Assembly (NCBI RefSeq): GCF_018130065.1
Contig: NZ_JAFCME010000020.1
Location: 50,810 to 114,809 of the forward strand
DNA length: 64,000 bases
Direction: 5' to 3'
From: Bradyrhizobium sp. AUGA SZCCT0158
GTDB taxonomy: Bacteria > Pseudomonadota > Alphaproteobacteria > Rhizobiales > Xanthobacteraceae
The position numbers were made by a program, and so were the translations under genes. The first letter of the stretch is position 1. Every line of letters starts with the position of its first letter. The notes below the pieces were generated by a model. That model ran no database searches, was not told the origin of the DNA, and was given only the letters and a program-made list of their open reading frames with translations. This document shows positions 36,055 to 44,313 of this stretch, in pieces.

Positions 36055-37470
36055 CTAGCGCAGCATGCCGCCCACGACGCCGCCGATGAAGCGGCCGGCA
36101 CCGGCCGGATCGGGATTACTCTGATACTGGCGTTGAGGCTGAGGTTGGGGCTGTGCCTGCTGCTGGCCACCGCCGCTGGTAGCGCGGCGCTTCGGCCGCT
36201 CCTCGTCAGAACTCGCGGTCGGCGGCGCCGCCACGATCTCGGTCAACAGGGCTTTGTGCTGCAGCCTGTTGAGGTAGCCGGTCTTGGGGTAGCCACGGGC
36301 GGCCTGCCATCGCGTGATCACGGCCCGGGTCGGGGCATCGAAATTGCCGGACACCTTGGTGTCGAAGCCGAGACCGTTCAGGCGGCGCTGCACGTCGCGG
36401 CGCTGGCCCTTGTCGAGGCCAATCTGGTCCTCGGTGGTCTGGTTGGCTTCTTCCTTGAACGTCGCCGGATCGATGCCGGCGGTCAGGTTGCGCGTGGCAT
36501 TGTCCGGTTTGCTCTCAAGTGAGGCGATCCGTGCCAGCGCCAGCGATTTGAACTGACCGTTGGGATACTGAGCCACGTAAGCGTTGAGCTCTTCCGGCTT
36601 GCTCGAATCCTTGATCGAGCGCCAGAACTCGAGCTCGACGTCGCTGCCCGGTGCGGCGGCAGCCACAGCCGGCGCGGTTCCGGGCGCGGCAGGCGCGGGC
36701 GCACCGTTCAGGTAAACCGCACCGGTCAGGTTGGTGTTGCCCCAGGGCAATTGACCCTTGTTGGTTTCCTCCTGGACCTGAGCGCGGACCTTGGTCATCG
36801 CCTGCTGAAGCTCGACGCCGGGCTGGGTGAGGTTGGCGAGCAGCGCGCGGGTGAACGGGCTGTTGCCGCCTTCCTTGCCGTCAAGCGCAGTCTGGCCGGG
36901 GCCGGTCGCAAACGCGATCAGCGTGCCTTCGCCGGATTTCATTTCGGCAAGGCCGGTCTGCACCGACACGCTGCGAGTCGACGGCGCGTTGGACTTGATC
37001 TTGGCGGCGAACGGATTGTCGCGGCAGGCATCGAGCAGCACCAGCTTGACCTTGGCGTCGCTCATGGTCTGGTCGAGCGTGAGATCGATATTGATGGCTG
37101 CGCCGAGCTTGACGTCCATTTCCGATTTGATGTCGGCGTCGATCGGCAGCAGGTAATTGGTGCCGCCGACGGCGATGCCGTGGCCGGCGTAGAAGAACAC
37201 GGCCACGTCGGCGCCCTGCGCCTTTTTGCCGAAGTCGAGCAGCTTCTCCGTCATCTTGTCGCGGGTCAGGTTGGAGCCTTCCACCACTTCAAAACCGACA
37301 TTGCGCAACGCGGCCGCCATCGCCTTCGCGTCGATCGACGGATTGGGCAACGCGGCGACGTGCTTGTAGGTGCCGTTCCCGACCACGAAGGCAACTCGCC
37401 TTTCGGCGCTGGCGGCGCCGGCGGTGAAGACCATGCAGATCAAGGAAAGGACAAGGGTTGGGAAGCGCAT
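36055..37470 (-). CDS. Secreted caspase-like (C14) protein with peptidoglycan-binding domain
   Basis: 471 residues. Signal peptide MRFPTLVLSLICMVFTAGAASA. The caspase p20 domain starts RRVAFVVGNGTYKHVAALPNPSIDA, with the catalytic His in VFFYAGHGIAV and Cys in VLLDACRDNPF; the TGPGQTAL and NSPFTRALL segments follow. The middle holds an Ala/Pro linker and a short helical repeat (EFWRSIKDSSKPEELNAYVAQYPNG). A PG_binding_1-like domain comes at about 375-430 (RRDVQRRLNGLGFDTKVSGNFDAPTRAVITRWQ), then a Gln/Pro tail. Both dyad residues are kept, so it may be an active orthocaspase of the envelope; its substrate is unknown. Single gene. Confidence 0.88.
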   Translation of the reverse strand: MRFPTLVLSLICMVFTAGAASAERRVAFVVGNGTYKHVAALPNPSIDAKAMAAALRNVGFEVVEGSNLTRDKMTEKLLDFGKKAQGADVAVFFYAGHGIAVGGTNYLLPIDADIKSEMDVKLGAAINIDLTLDQTMSDAKVKLVLLDACRDNPFAAKIKSNAPSTRSVSVQTGLAEMKSGEGTLIAFATGPGQTALDGKEGGNSPFTRALLANLTQPGVELQQAMTKVRAQVQEETNKGQLPWGNTNLTGAVYLNGAPAPAAPGTAPAVAAAAPGSDVELEFWRSIKDSSKPEELNAYVAQYPNGQFKSLALARIASLESKPDNATRNLTAGIDPATFKEEANQTTEDQIGLDKGQRRDVQRRLNGLGFDTKVSGNFDAPTRAVITRWQAARGYPKTGYLNRLQHKALLTEIVAAPPTASSDEERPKRRATSGGGQQQAQPQPQPQRQYQSNPDPAGAGRFIGGVVGGMLR

Positions 37471-37668
37471 CAGAAAAATCCCCCTGGCAGAATCGAAAAA
37501 GATTTCGGCGGCAACGTTGGCCGCAGGTTACACGAAAAAAATACACACCGCGCCAGAAAAATGGGCAGCCTGCCCAGATCCGGGAGCCGTATGATTCGCT
37601 CTTAAGCTATTGAATCTATCCAATATCTCATGAGATCCAGATCACAATTTGGTGGGTAAAATCCAAAT

Positions 37669-38547
37669 TCAGGTTGCTGCCCGCGCGGGAACCGGATTGG
37701 TCGGGCGCAAGTTCAGCAGATTGCCGGCCAGGATCAGGATGGCGCCGAGCACGGTGAACAGGTCGAGCCGCTCCGAATAGATCAGCCAGCCCGCGGTGGC
37801 GGTCAAGGGAACCCGCAGGAAATCCATCGGGATCACGACCGTTGCATCGGCGTGCCGCAACGCCCGCGCCATGCAGTAATGCGAGAATGTGCCGCAAAAC
37901 GCGATCACTGCCGCCCAACCCCAGATATAGGCCGGGGGCCACTTCCAGACGTAGAGCGCGGGAATAAATCCGGCCACAGATTGCACCACCAGCATCCAGA
38001 AGATGATCGCGACCGCCTGCTCGGTGCGGGTCAGCGACTTCACCATCGCGACCGAAACGCCGAAGCCCACGGCGGCGGCGAGCGCAATCAATTGTCCCGG
38101 ATTGACTTCGCCGGTGGCGGGACGAACGATGATCACGACGCCTACGACTCCGAGCACAATGGCGGCGACCTTCCACACCGTCATGCGTTCGCCGAGAAAC
38201 ATTGCCGCCAGGATCGCGGTCCAAATCGGCATCGTGAATTCGATCGCAACGACTTGACCGATCGGGATCAGCGTCAGCGCGAAGAACCAGCCGAGTTGCG
38301 CGCCGTAGTGAATGATGTTGCGCACGACATGCATGTGCAGCCGAGCGGTCTTCAACACCGAGAACCCGCCGCTGGCCCGGATCAGCGGATACAGCATGAA
38401 GAACCCGAGGATGGTGCGCATCTCCATCAGCTGGAACACATTCAGTTCCCGCATCGCCTCGCGGCCAGCGACCACGATAATCAGCATCAAGGCGAGCCAG
38501 CCCGACATCCACAGCGCGGCCAGTGATTTGGAAGGTGTGCGGTCCAT
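37669..38547 (-). CDS. DMT-superfamily (EamA) transporter
   Basis: 292 residues from ATG 38547 (MDRTPSKSLAALWMSGWLALM). Ten hydrophobic segments in two five-helix EamA repeats; the first repeat includes IEFTMPIWTAILAAMFLGERMT, the family hallmark. Inner-membrane exporter or permease of metabolites. The substrate is not identifiable from sequence. Single gene; the 37471-37668 gap upstream of the caspase-like gene holds nothing obvious. Confidence 0.85.
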   Translation of the reverse strand: MDRTPSKSLAALWMSGWLALMLIIVVAGREAMRELNVFQLMEMRTILGFFMLYPLIRASGGFSVLKTARLHMHVVRNIIHYGAQLGWFFALTLIPIGQVVAIEFTMPIWTAILAAMFLGERMTVWKVAAIVLGVVGVVIIVRPATGEVNPGQLIALAAAVGFGVSVAMVKSLTRTEQAVAIIFWMLVVQSVAGFIPALYVWKWPPAYIWGWAAVIAFCGTFSHYCMARALRHADATVVIPMDFLRVPLTATAGWLIYSERLDLFTVLGAILILAGNLLNLRPTNPVPARAAT

Positions 38548-38714
38548 GCTGACGGCTGAGTTGGTTGACTTGGAGGGGCAGGCCGGTATCGGCGAGCGCC
38601 CGGCGATTTGCAACGTGCAAATCTGCGGACGCAGCGATGCGCGGGCGCCAATTTCGCTGTGGGAGGCGGCGCCGGATCGGTGCTAAGGATCGCCCGTCTC
38701 AGGAGGACTCATCC

Positions 38715-39128
38715 ATGCGTATCCTACAACCGGCCGAATGGTCGAAACCCCGCGGCTTTTCACACGGTGTCGAGGTCGACGGTCCAGGCAAATGGATCGT
38801 GCTGGCCGGCCAGACCGGCGGCGACGAGAAGGGCGATTATCACCCCGACATGGCCGCGCAGGTCGGCACGGCGCTGAAACGGGTCATCAAGCTGCTCGGC
38901 GAGGCAGGGGCCGGTCCCGAACACATCGTCCGCCTGACCTGGTATCTGACCAGCCGCAGCGAATATGAGGCGGCGGGCGCCGGCATCGGCGCGGCCTGGA
39001 AGGAGACGCTCGGTCGCAACTTCCCGCCATCGACGCTGCTCTATATCGACGGACTGGTCGATGTCAGGGCCAAGGTCGAACTCGAAGTCACCGCTTACGT
39101 GCCCAGATCTCAAGTGCCCAAATCCTGA
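38715..39128 (+). CDS. RidA-family protein
   Basis: 137 residues (MRILQPAEWSKPRGFSHGVEVDG). The RidA/YjgF/UK114 trimer fold is visible from VLAGQTGGDEKGDYHPDMAAQVGTALKRVIKLLGEAGAGPEHIVRLTWYL and FPPSTLLYIDGLVDVRAKVELEVTAYV. RidA enzymes hydrolyse reactive enamines and imines; the C-terminal E-x-x-A positions are kept but the catalytic Arg of canonical RidA is not obvious, so this is perhaps a subfamily member. A perfect AGGAGG precedes the ATG. Confidence 0.85.
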   Translation: MRILQPAEWSKPRGFSHGVEVDGPGKWIVLAGQTGGDEKGDYHPDMAAQVGTALKRVIKLLGEAGAGPEHIVRLTWYLTSRSEYEAAGAGIGAAWKETLGRNFPPSTLLYIDGLVDVRAKVELEVTAYVPRSQVPKS

Positions 39129-39171
39129 ATCGGACTTGAGGCGCACCCGAACAACACAGGAAACATAGTCC

Positions 39172-39390
39172 ATGACCAACCGCTCGACTTCAGAAGCCCG
39201 ATCGACTTCAGCGAGTTTCGTGACGGCCTTTGCAACCGGCTGGCCCGAAGCCCAACCCGACATCATGGTGCTGTCGCTCACGACCCATAACGGGGTGCAG
39301 GATTTTGCCTTCAACAAGGAACAGGCCCTGCTGATCGCAAAGACCATCAAGGATACTGCTGCGAGGCTGGAGACGCCCAAAACCGGCTAG
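39172..39390 (+). CDS. Small hypothetical protein after ridA
   Basis: 72 residues (MTNRSTSEARSTSASFVTAFATGW). A Ser/Thr-rich start is followed by a compact alpha/beta-like stretch (IMVLSLTTHNGVQDFAFNKEQALLIAKTIKDTAARL). CAGGAAAC precedes the ATG. The gene lies 43 bp after the RidA gene and before an intrinsic terminator, so the two are probably one transcript. Function unknown. Confidence 0.65.
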   Translation: MTNRSTSEARSTSASFVTAFATGWPEAQPDIMVLSLTTHNGVQDFAFNKEQALLIAKTIKDTAARLETPKTG

Positions 39391-39415
39391 TCACCGCAAA
39401 TACCGATCATAACGA

Positions 39416-39443
39416 AAATCGCCCGCTCTTCAGCGGGCGATTT
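39416..39443. terminator. Intrinsic terminator, bidirectional
   Basis: 12-bp perfect arms AAATCGCCCGCT and AGCGGGCGATTT with a 4-base loop. It serves the ridA unit on the plus strand and the exported protein unit on the minus strand. Confidence 0.8.
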
Positions 39444-39478
39444 GGTATTCGGGAGAGTGCGGTCGGACCGCTGCGGTT

Positions 39479-40036
39479 TTACTTCGAAAGCGAAATATTG
39501 GCGGCGCGGAACTGGCTGTCGGCCCGGATGCTGACGGACTGCTTGTTGCCGGCTGTCTTGAGCGCGATGTTGGCGTTGAAGCCGGCGGTGACGGCCGTGA
39601 CCTGGAAATTGCCACCGCCGCCGCGGCCCTGCAGGCTGCCGGTGATGCCGCGGCTGGTTTCGCTCCACTGCCCGACAATCGCGCCGCCCTGGTCGACCAC
39701 GTTGGCCGTCAGGTTGAACCGATAGGCGTCGCTCGCGCAGGTGAGGCTCATGTCCATCTTGGCGCCCGCAACGTCATAGACCGCGCGGCAGCGGATGCGT
39801 TCGTTCGATCCGTCGTCCAGCGTGACGGTGCCGGCGCCGGCCCACTTGCCGGCCATGCCGGCGTAGGGCCCGGAGGACTGGGCATAACTTGCTGGGACTG
39901 CAAGCGAAGTCATAAAAAACGCGACGGCTGCAATTGTCAGCCGCCGCGGATAGGCGAAGAAATCTGATGTTCGGCCTGTCTTACTGACGGGAGGCTTCCC
40001 ATCGACCGCTACACGGTACACCAGCTGATGCCCCAT
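39479..40036 (-). CDS. Exported hypothetical protein
   Basis: 185 residues. A hydrophobic segment (LTIAAVAFFMTSLAVPASYAQ) acts as signal peptide; the mature part GPYAGMAGKWAGAGTVTLDDGSNERIRCRAVYDVAGAKM is a beta-rich domain common in rhizobial periplasmic proteins. The start is uncertain: ATG 40036 (MGHQLVYRV) overlaps the upstream gene by 56 bp and puts a 30-residue extension before the signal peptide; no closer ATG exists, so the native start may be lost. Confidence 0.65.
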   Translation of the reverse strand: MGHQLVYRVAVDGKPPVSKTGRTSDFFAYPRRLTIAAVAFFMTSLAVPASYAQSSGPYAGMAGKWAGAGTVTLDDGSNERIRCRAVYDVAGAKMDMSLTCASDAYRFNLTANVVDQGGAIVGQWSETSRGITGSLQGRGGGGNFQVTAVTAGFNANIALKTAGNKQSVSIRADSQFRAANISLSK

Positions 40037-40337
40037 TCCATTTCCCCGATCCGGAGTTGCCACTGAGTTGACCGTTCGCATATGCACCATTGATCGAGAC
40101 TCGCACAAGTCCCCCGGAACTGACGGTTCCGGAAACCGGGGCGCCGGACCCCGTTACCTTGCCGTCGCTGACCGTGACGGTTGAGGCGGTGCGCGCATCG
40201 CAGCTGCCGGTTTTGGTGACGACGGTAACCTGCCAAAGCCCGTCATAGGGCTGCGCGGCGGCGGCGGGAGCGGCCGCGAAGGCTGCGGTGGCAAGAAACG
40301 AAGTCAAAAAAAGCTTGCTGATGCGGTTCGAACGCAT
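39981..40337 (-). CDS. Small exported protein, hypothetical
   Basis: 118 residues. The signal peptide is MRSNRISKLFLTSFLATAAFAAAPAAAAQ. The mature part (PYDGLWQVTVVTKTGSCDARTASTVTVSDGKVTG) is beta-rich, with Gly/Ser repeats and two cysteines, ending GRWEASRQ. The domain resembles the downstream overlapping gene at its start (PYDGLW and PYAGMAGKW), suggesting a tandem of related periplasmic proteins. The role is unknown. Confidence 0.75.
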   Translation of the reverse strand: MRSNRISKLFLTSFLATAAFAAAPAAAAQPYDGLWQVTVVTKTGSCDARTASTVTVSDGKVTGSGAPVSGTVSSGGLVRVSINGAYANGQLSGNSGSGKWNGASAGVPCSGRWEASRQ

Positions 40338-40566
40338 GGATCAAATCCCCGAAAGATGTGTGTGATGAGCGCGTTATCCGGTCACAATGTGTTCAAACTT
40401 TGGTGCGCCGCAAAAACGCGGAAAGTTCCTGTGCACTCAAACACATCAAGGTGAATCCGGTTCCGGCCTCGGAACGAATAAAAGCGCATAATGGGCTCTT
40501 TTTCGGGCCATGATTCGGGGCCGGAATGCTTAACTGGTTGAAACGGCCGGATATTCCCCCGTTTGG

Positions 40567-41166
40567 TCAGTGCCTGGCGTCGGATAGCTTTGGCGCGAGG
40601 GTGGCGAATTGCTCGTCCTGGGGCCGGGCCGGCAGGGTCTTGTGGATCCTGGCGTAATCGATGACTTCGCCGAGCAGCTTTTGGCCGAGTGGAGCCAGCG
40701 CGCGCTCCCAGAGCTCGCGTGCGGTCTCGCCTTTCTTGACGAAAACCCACTCCTGCGCCGCGATCGCGCCGGCGTCCATGCGGTCGGCGAGGTGGTAGAT
40801 GGTGCCGCCGGCGATCGGATCGCCTTCCTTGATGGTCCATTCGACCGCGGCGATGCCGCGGTGCCGGGGCAGCAGCGAGGGGTGATAGCCGATGCCGCCG
40901 AGCTTGGCGACGGCGAGCGCCTCGCGGGTGATGCGGGCGTGGCTGTGGGCCGTCACGATCAGGTCGCTGTCGGGGGCGATTTCCGCCGCCGAGACGAATC
41001 TGGCGTCGGCCTGCACGACGACCTCAACGCCGGCGGCCCTCGCTGCGGCGGCCAGCCGGTCTTCGTTGTCGTGGACGACGATCCTCGCGATTTCGACGCC
41101 GTGTTCGCGCAGCATGGTGAAGGTCGTCACGCCGAAATGGCGGGAGCCGACGAGGGTGATCCGCAT
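40567..41166 (-). CDS. Formyltransferase-family protein
   Basis: 199 residues. The formyl_trans_N fold is recognisable from MRITLVGSRHFGVTTFTMLREHG, the HPSLLPRHRG loop (formyl-folate binding) and TIYHLADRMDAGAI with the catalytic Asp. The Asn of the N-x-H-x-D triad is replaced (GIGYHPSLLP), but this occurs in sugar-nucleotide formyltransferases and in formyl-folate dehydrogenases. Only the N-terminal domain is present, so it lacks the tRNA-binding domain of Fmt. The acceptor is unknown. Confidence 0.8.
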   Translation of the reverse strand: MRITLVGSRHFGVTTFTMLREHGVEIARIVVHDNEDRLAAAARAAGVEVVVQADARFVSAAEIAPDSDLIVTAHSHARITREALAVAKLGGIGYHPSLLPRHRGIAAVEWTIKEGDPIAGGTIYHLADRMDAGAIAAQEWVFVKKGETARELWERALAPLGQKLLGEVIDYARIHKTLPARPQDEQFATLAPKLSDARH

Positions 41167-41314
41167 ATGTTCCGTCCGTCGTTAGTCAGGCCGATATGCG
41201 GATAGCACACCAAAGCCGTCAGACTCGCCGCCGGGGTCGGCTAGTCCGGGTTATCAACAGTCAGGGTTATCAACGAAAGGGCGCACCGGGCAAGTCGGCC
41301 TGCCGACGCCGCAA

Positions 41315-41953
41315 TTAGTTCCTGCTGGCACAGCTCGGGTAGGGCGCGGGCTCGCCGGGCACGATCGGACAGACACGAATCGGCTGCAATTGGCGCAACC
41401 GCTCCAGCCATTTGGTCTCGTCAATTGTGCTTCGCCCAGTCGCCGGCGTGCGTTCGGCCCATTGCACCGTGTAGTAATCGGCGCTGCCTTTGACGGTGAC
41501 GATCAGGGTGGTTTCGCTGTGTTTGTCGGCGCTGGTTTCGACCCGGCCGCAGCTTGCCACCGCGACATACGCATCTTGATCGCCGAATTTGGCCGGGCCA
41601 AATCCTTGCGCTGCGAAGGTGTCGGGGCAGGCCGACTTGAAGCCACCGACCATCGAGCCCGCAAAGCGCTCCGGCGAAACCCCGGCGTTGCCGGCGGCCC
41701 CCTTGGCGCCGGTCACCGTGATCATCTGGGTCCAGCTCTTGACGGTCTCGCCCTTCAGCACGGCCTCGCGGACATAGTTCGTCCCCTTGGTGTTCTCGAA
41801 CACCGTGGCGAAACTGGCGGGCAAGCTGAACATGACGAGTTGACCGAAGATCGGCGAGATCACCTTGAAAGTCGTGGGGGCCGGACCTTGGGCCGATGCC
41901 GACGTCGCGAGCAGCGCGCACAAGGCCGCCGAGAAAACTGTCACTCTCGTCAC
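41315..41953 (-). CDS. Exported hypothetical protein
   Basis: 212 residues. The signal peptide is MTRVTVFSAALCALLATSASAQG. The mature part is alpha/beta with several cysteines (FKSACPDTF, VASCGRVE, VCPIVPG, YPSCASRN). No known catalytic motif. The 148 bases between it and the formyltransferase gene (41167-41314) show nothing. Confidence 0.7.
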   Translation of the reverse strand: MTRVTVFSAALCALLATSASAQGPAPTTFKVISPIFGQLVMFSLPASFATVFENTKGTNYVREAVLKGETVKSWTQMITVTGAKGAAGNAGVSPERFAGSMVGGFKSACPDTFAAQGFGPAKFGDQDAYVAVASCGRVETSADKHSETTLIVTVKGSADYYTVQWAERTPATGRSTIDETKWLERLRQLQPIRVCPIVPGEPAPYPSCASRN

Positions 41954-42056
41954 TGGCAGCTTCCTCGCCGACTTCCGTGCAATCCGCGCGTTCGATCATA
42001 GGCCCGCGACGGCGCGCTGCCGGTTGGCGCGTGATCCCAATGGGATCCCCAAGGGG

Positions 42057-42299
42057 TCAAGTGAGGATACGAAGCTCCGGCCGGCCGCGGGTGCGGGGCT
42101 GGTCCTTGGCCGGCTGTGACTGGCGCGTCGCCACCAATTGAAGCTGGGTTCGCAGGTCGGCGCTGCATTGCTTCATCTGATTGCGCAGTTCGCGGCGCGT
42201 AAAGGCGGTGAGGGAGGGATCGGCCAGTTGCTGCCAGGCCGAGCGCAGCCATTCCTGCAGGGCGCGGATATCATTATCACGGATTACGGGCTGGTTCAT
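42057..42299 (-). CDS. Small hypothetical protein
   Basis: 80 residues (MNQPVIRDNDIRALQEWLRSAWQQLAD), predicted helical and charged, with a basic C-terminus. No signal peptide. ATG 42299. Function unknown. Confidence 0.6.
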   Translation of the reverse strand: MNQPVIRDNDIRALQEWLRSAWQQLADPSLTAFTRRELRNQMKQCSADLRTQLQLVATRQSQPAKDQPRTRGRPELRILT

Positions 42300-42445
42300 G
42301 CCGCCGAATCTCCAGATGTGATCGCCGCCAAGTTACGTCTGATTCGTTTACAGATGCCTACTCCGGTAATTGACGGGCGCGACCTTTACCCCCGGAACGA
42401 GCGCCCCACATGAACGTTGGGCCCACAGCTTTCCCTGGAGATTCA

Positions 42446-42850
42446 ATGTCCGGCCATTCGGCGCTTGTTGGCTTTGCGATGCTTGTCAGCCTGATCGTGC
42501 CCGGCACCGCGTTCGCGCAGTTCCCGCCGCCTGCCGGCTCGGCCGGAGCGGGCAATTCTGCGATCAGCGGCATACCTTACGGTCCGGCCAATCCCAGCGC
42601 GGTCGGCGACCCGAGCGGAATCGGAAACGCTTCCCGGATCCCGCCGCCCGGCACCAACACGCCGGCGCCGATCATCGGCTCCGGTTCGGTGAACGCGTCG
42701 CCCTCGGGTTCGCGCGTGGTCGTGCCGCCCTATGCGGGGGCGTCGCAACGGATCACCGTTCCGCGCCAGGCAAGGTCAAAGAGGCCACCCGTGCGCCCGC
42801 GCGGCCGGGTTGAGACCAGCAAGTTCACCGGGATATGTCGGGGCTGCTAG
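42446..42850 (+). CDS. Exported Pro/Gly/Ser-rich protein
   Basis: 134 residues from ATG 42446 (MSGHSALVGFAMLVSLIVPG) with CTGGAG upstream. Signal peptide cleaved after AFAQ. The mature part is low-complexity Pro/Gly/Ala/Ser (PPPAGSAGAGNSA, PPPGTNTPAPIIGSGS) with a basic end (RQARSKRPPVRPRGR). It is probably disordered in the periplasm. Confidence 0.65.
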   Translation: MSGHSALVGFAMLVSLIVPGTAFAQFPPPAGSAGAGNSAISGIPYGPANPSAVGDPSGIGNASRIPPPGTNTPAPIIGSGSVNASPSGSRVVVPPYAGASQRITVPRQARSKRPPVRPRGRVETSKFTGICRGC

Positions 42851-42922
42851 GGGGCGCGTTGCCTCGGGACGCTGCCTTGACGCTGCCTTGGGACAAGGCC
42901 ATGCGATCGGCAGGAGCCCTGC

Positions 42923-43105
42923 CTAATGCGGTTGCAGATCGTTCGCCTTCCAGCCGGTGGAAAGCACAAGGAACAAGGCGCGATACGCGTGATAGCGGGC
43001 GGCGGGCCGGGTTTTCTCCCGTCCGCCTGCAATCATTTTCCCGCTCTGATCGCGCACTTGCCAGCAAAAGTTCCGGCGGCGCTTGAAGATCACAAATTGC
43101 AGCAT
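42923..43105 (-). CDS. DUF1508-like small protein
   Basis: 60 residues from ATG 43105. MLQFVIFKRRRNFCWQVRDQ followed by SGKMIAGGREKTR has the pattern of YegP/DUF1508 modules (Y/F-x-I-y-k-x-x-x-g-x-w-x-W-r-l-k-a-x-n-G-x-i-i-a-s-g-e). Such proteins are small stress-linked beta domains of unknown role. The ribosome-binding site is weak. Confidence 0.5.
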   Translation of the reverse strand: MLQFVIFKRRRNFCWQVRDQSGKMIAGGREKTRPAARYHAYRALFLVLSTGWKANDLQPH

Positions 43106-43513
43106 CGGAGGCCGGAACACCGCGCGGGGCCCATTATTCCAAAGAAAATGCGGGCAATGCATGTTTCGGTTCATGGCGTGCGCTGCTCCGATTGAGAGCG
43201 GGAGGAACGTTCAACGCGTTATGGCCGATTCTCTTCCAAAATATCCGATTCGCAGGCTTGATTGCGGATCGTGGGGGCTGGCTCAACGGGGCACGGTGTT
43301 GTTGCCCGCCGCTGCGGATTCCGGAGATTCCAAGAATGAAACCCCCGCCGTCCCTGAGGGTCGGCGGGGGCGAATGGGAAAGATGGTGCGAGGCTGGGGA
43401 TTGCCCAGGTGTCGCGCCAAGGACCCGCGTGAAATCAGCCCTATCGAACAGTTCCGGGCAAGACGATTTTGTAAGCAATGCTGCCTGCGTTTCGTGCACA
43501 CGCGACCAATCGA
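43106..43513. other. Gene-poor stretch with one hairpin
   Basis: 408 bases with no credible coding frame on either strand. The only structure seen is the GC-rich hairpin at 43342-43370. Confidence 0.5.
43342..43370 (-). terminator. Hairpin, probable minus-strand terminator
   Basis: 9-bp arms CCCCCGCCG and CGGCGGGGG with an inner CCCT/AGGG stem. On the minus strand it is followed by TTTCATT, so it may end transcripts from the gene at 43514-43888 about 145 bp upstream. Confidence 0.5.
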
Positions 43514-43888
43514 TTACTCAGCGATGAATGACGTCGTCTTGGTCCCGGAATCGTAGCGCAGCCTGAGCACGTTGAATTTGCACAGATTGACGTTCTTCCA
43601 GAGCACCGATTCATCGTAATTCGCCCAATCCACCTTGATGTTCCAGACGCAGCCGTCCTCGTCCTCGTCCTCATCGAATTCAACGTAAGCGGTGTCCTGG
43701 TTCTTCAGGGTCCTGTCGAGTTCGTTCTCCCATTCGTCGAGGCCGTCATCGGGCGAATTGAAACCCAAAAACTTGATCGCATAGCCGGTCTCGTTGATGA
43801 CCGAGACGTTGCGGTTGTCGGCGGCCAAGGCGGGCGCGGCGGCGAGCGATAGTCCAAGCACAATCAACGCGGATAAAATCGGTTTCAT
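43514..43888 (-). CDS. Exported acidic protein, hypothetical
   Basis: 124 residues from ATG 43888 (MKPILSALIVLGLSLAAAPALAADN) with AGGAGC nine bases upstream. The mature part has a beta-like SVINETGYAIKFLGFNSPDDG motif and a strongly acidic run (EFDEDEDEDG) that could bind Ca2+. Two cysteines flank it (GCVWN and LCKFN). Similar SVINxTGYxI proteins recur as small periplasmic proteins in Bradyrhizobium. Confidence 0.7.
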   Translation of the reverse strand: MKPILSALIVLGLSLAAAPALAADNRNVSVINETGYAIKFLGFNSPDDGLDEWENELDRTLKNQDTAYVEFDEDEDEDGCVWNIKVDWANYDESVLWKNVNLCKFNVLRLRYDSGTKTTSFIAE

Positions 43889-44313
43889 TTGAAATGCTCC
43901 TGGCGGCACAAGGCGTGCGGCGATGCGTTTAGCAACCTTTGCGTTGGCGGTCCTCTCACGCAGCGCACGATGATCGCAATCTGGACATCCGTATTCGTCC
44001 GGGTTAGCGGCGCGCGGTTTCGCAATCTATAACGGCGTCGCTAACAGCGGGGGGCAGCGCGTTCGCTCATCACAGTGAACGCCATTCCACTGGAGGCTCA
44101 CGAGGCCCGGACTCCTAGGCACTCCGGGCCTCGTCTACCTCACCCACACATCCGCACAGCCGGTCAGCAACCGACGGCGATCTTTTCACCGCTGAGATTG
44201 CGAACACCTTCATTCTGTAGCTGCCGCGCGGTTCATCCGACTGTCGCAAAACCTTCGGGCTGCGGTCAATTTGGACAGGCACCCTTCGTCGCGATTCGAC
44301 GAGGATGCCTTGA
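43889..44313. other. Intergenic region upstream of phoD
   Basis: 425 bases without a credible gene. The main structure is a perfect 11-bp inverted repeat (44101-44111 with 44123-44133) around an 11-base loop. A weak half PHO box (CTGTCGC) lies near 44239; it was not called as a box. Confidence 0.45.

Noticed and set aside
44230..44260. A possible PHO box before phoD
   Set aside because: Only one half site (CTGTCGC) is close to the consensus; the second is 3 of 7, so it is not called.
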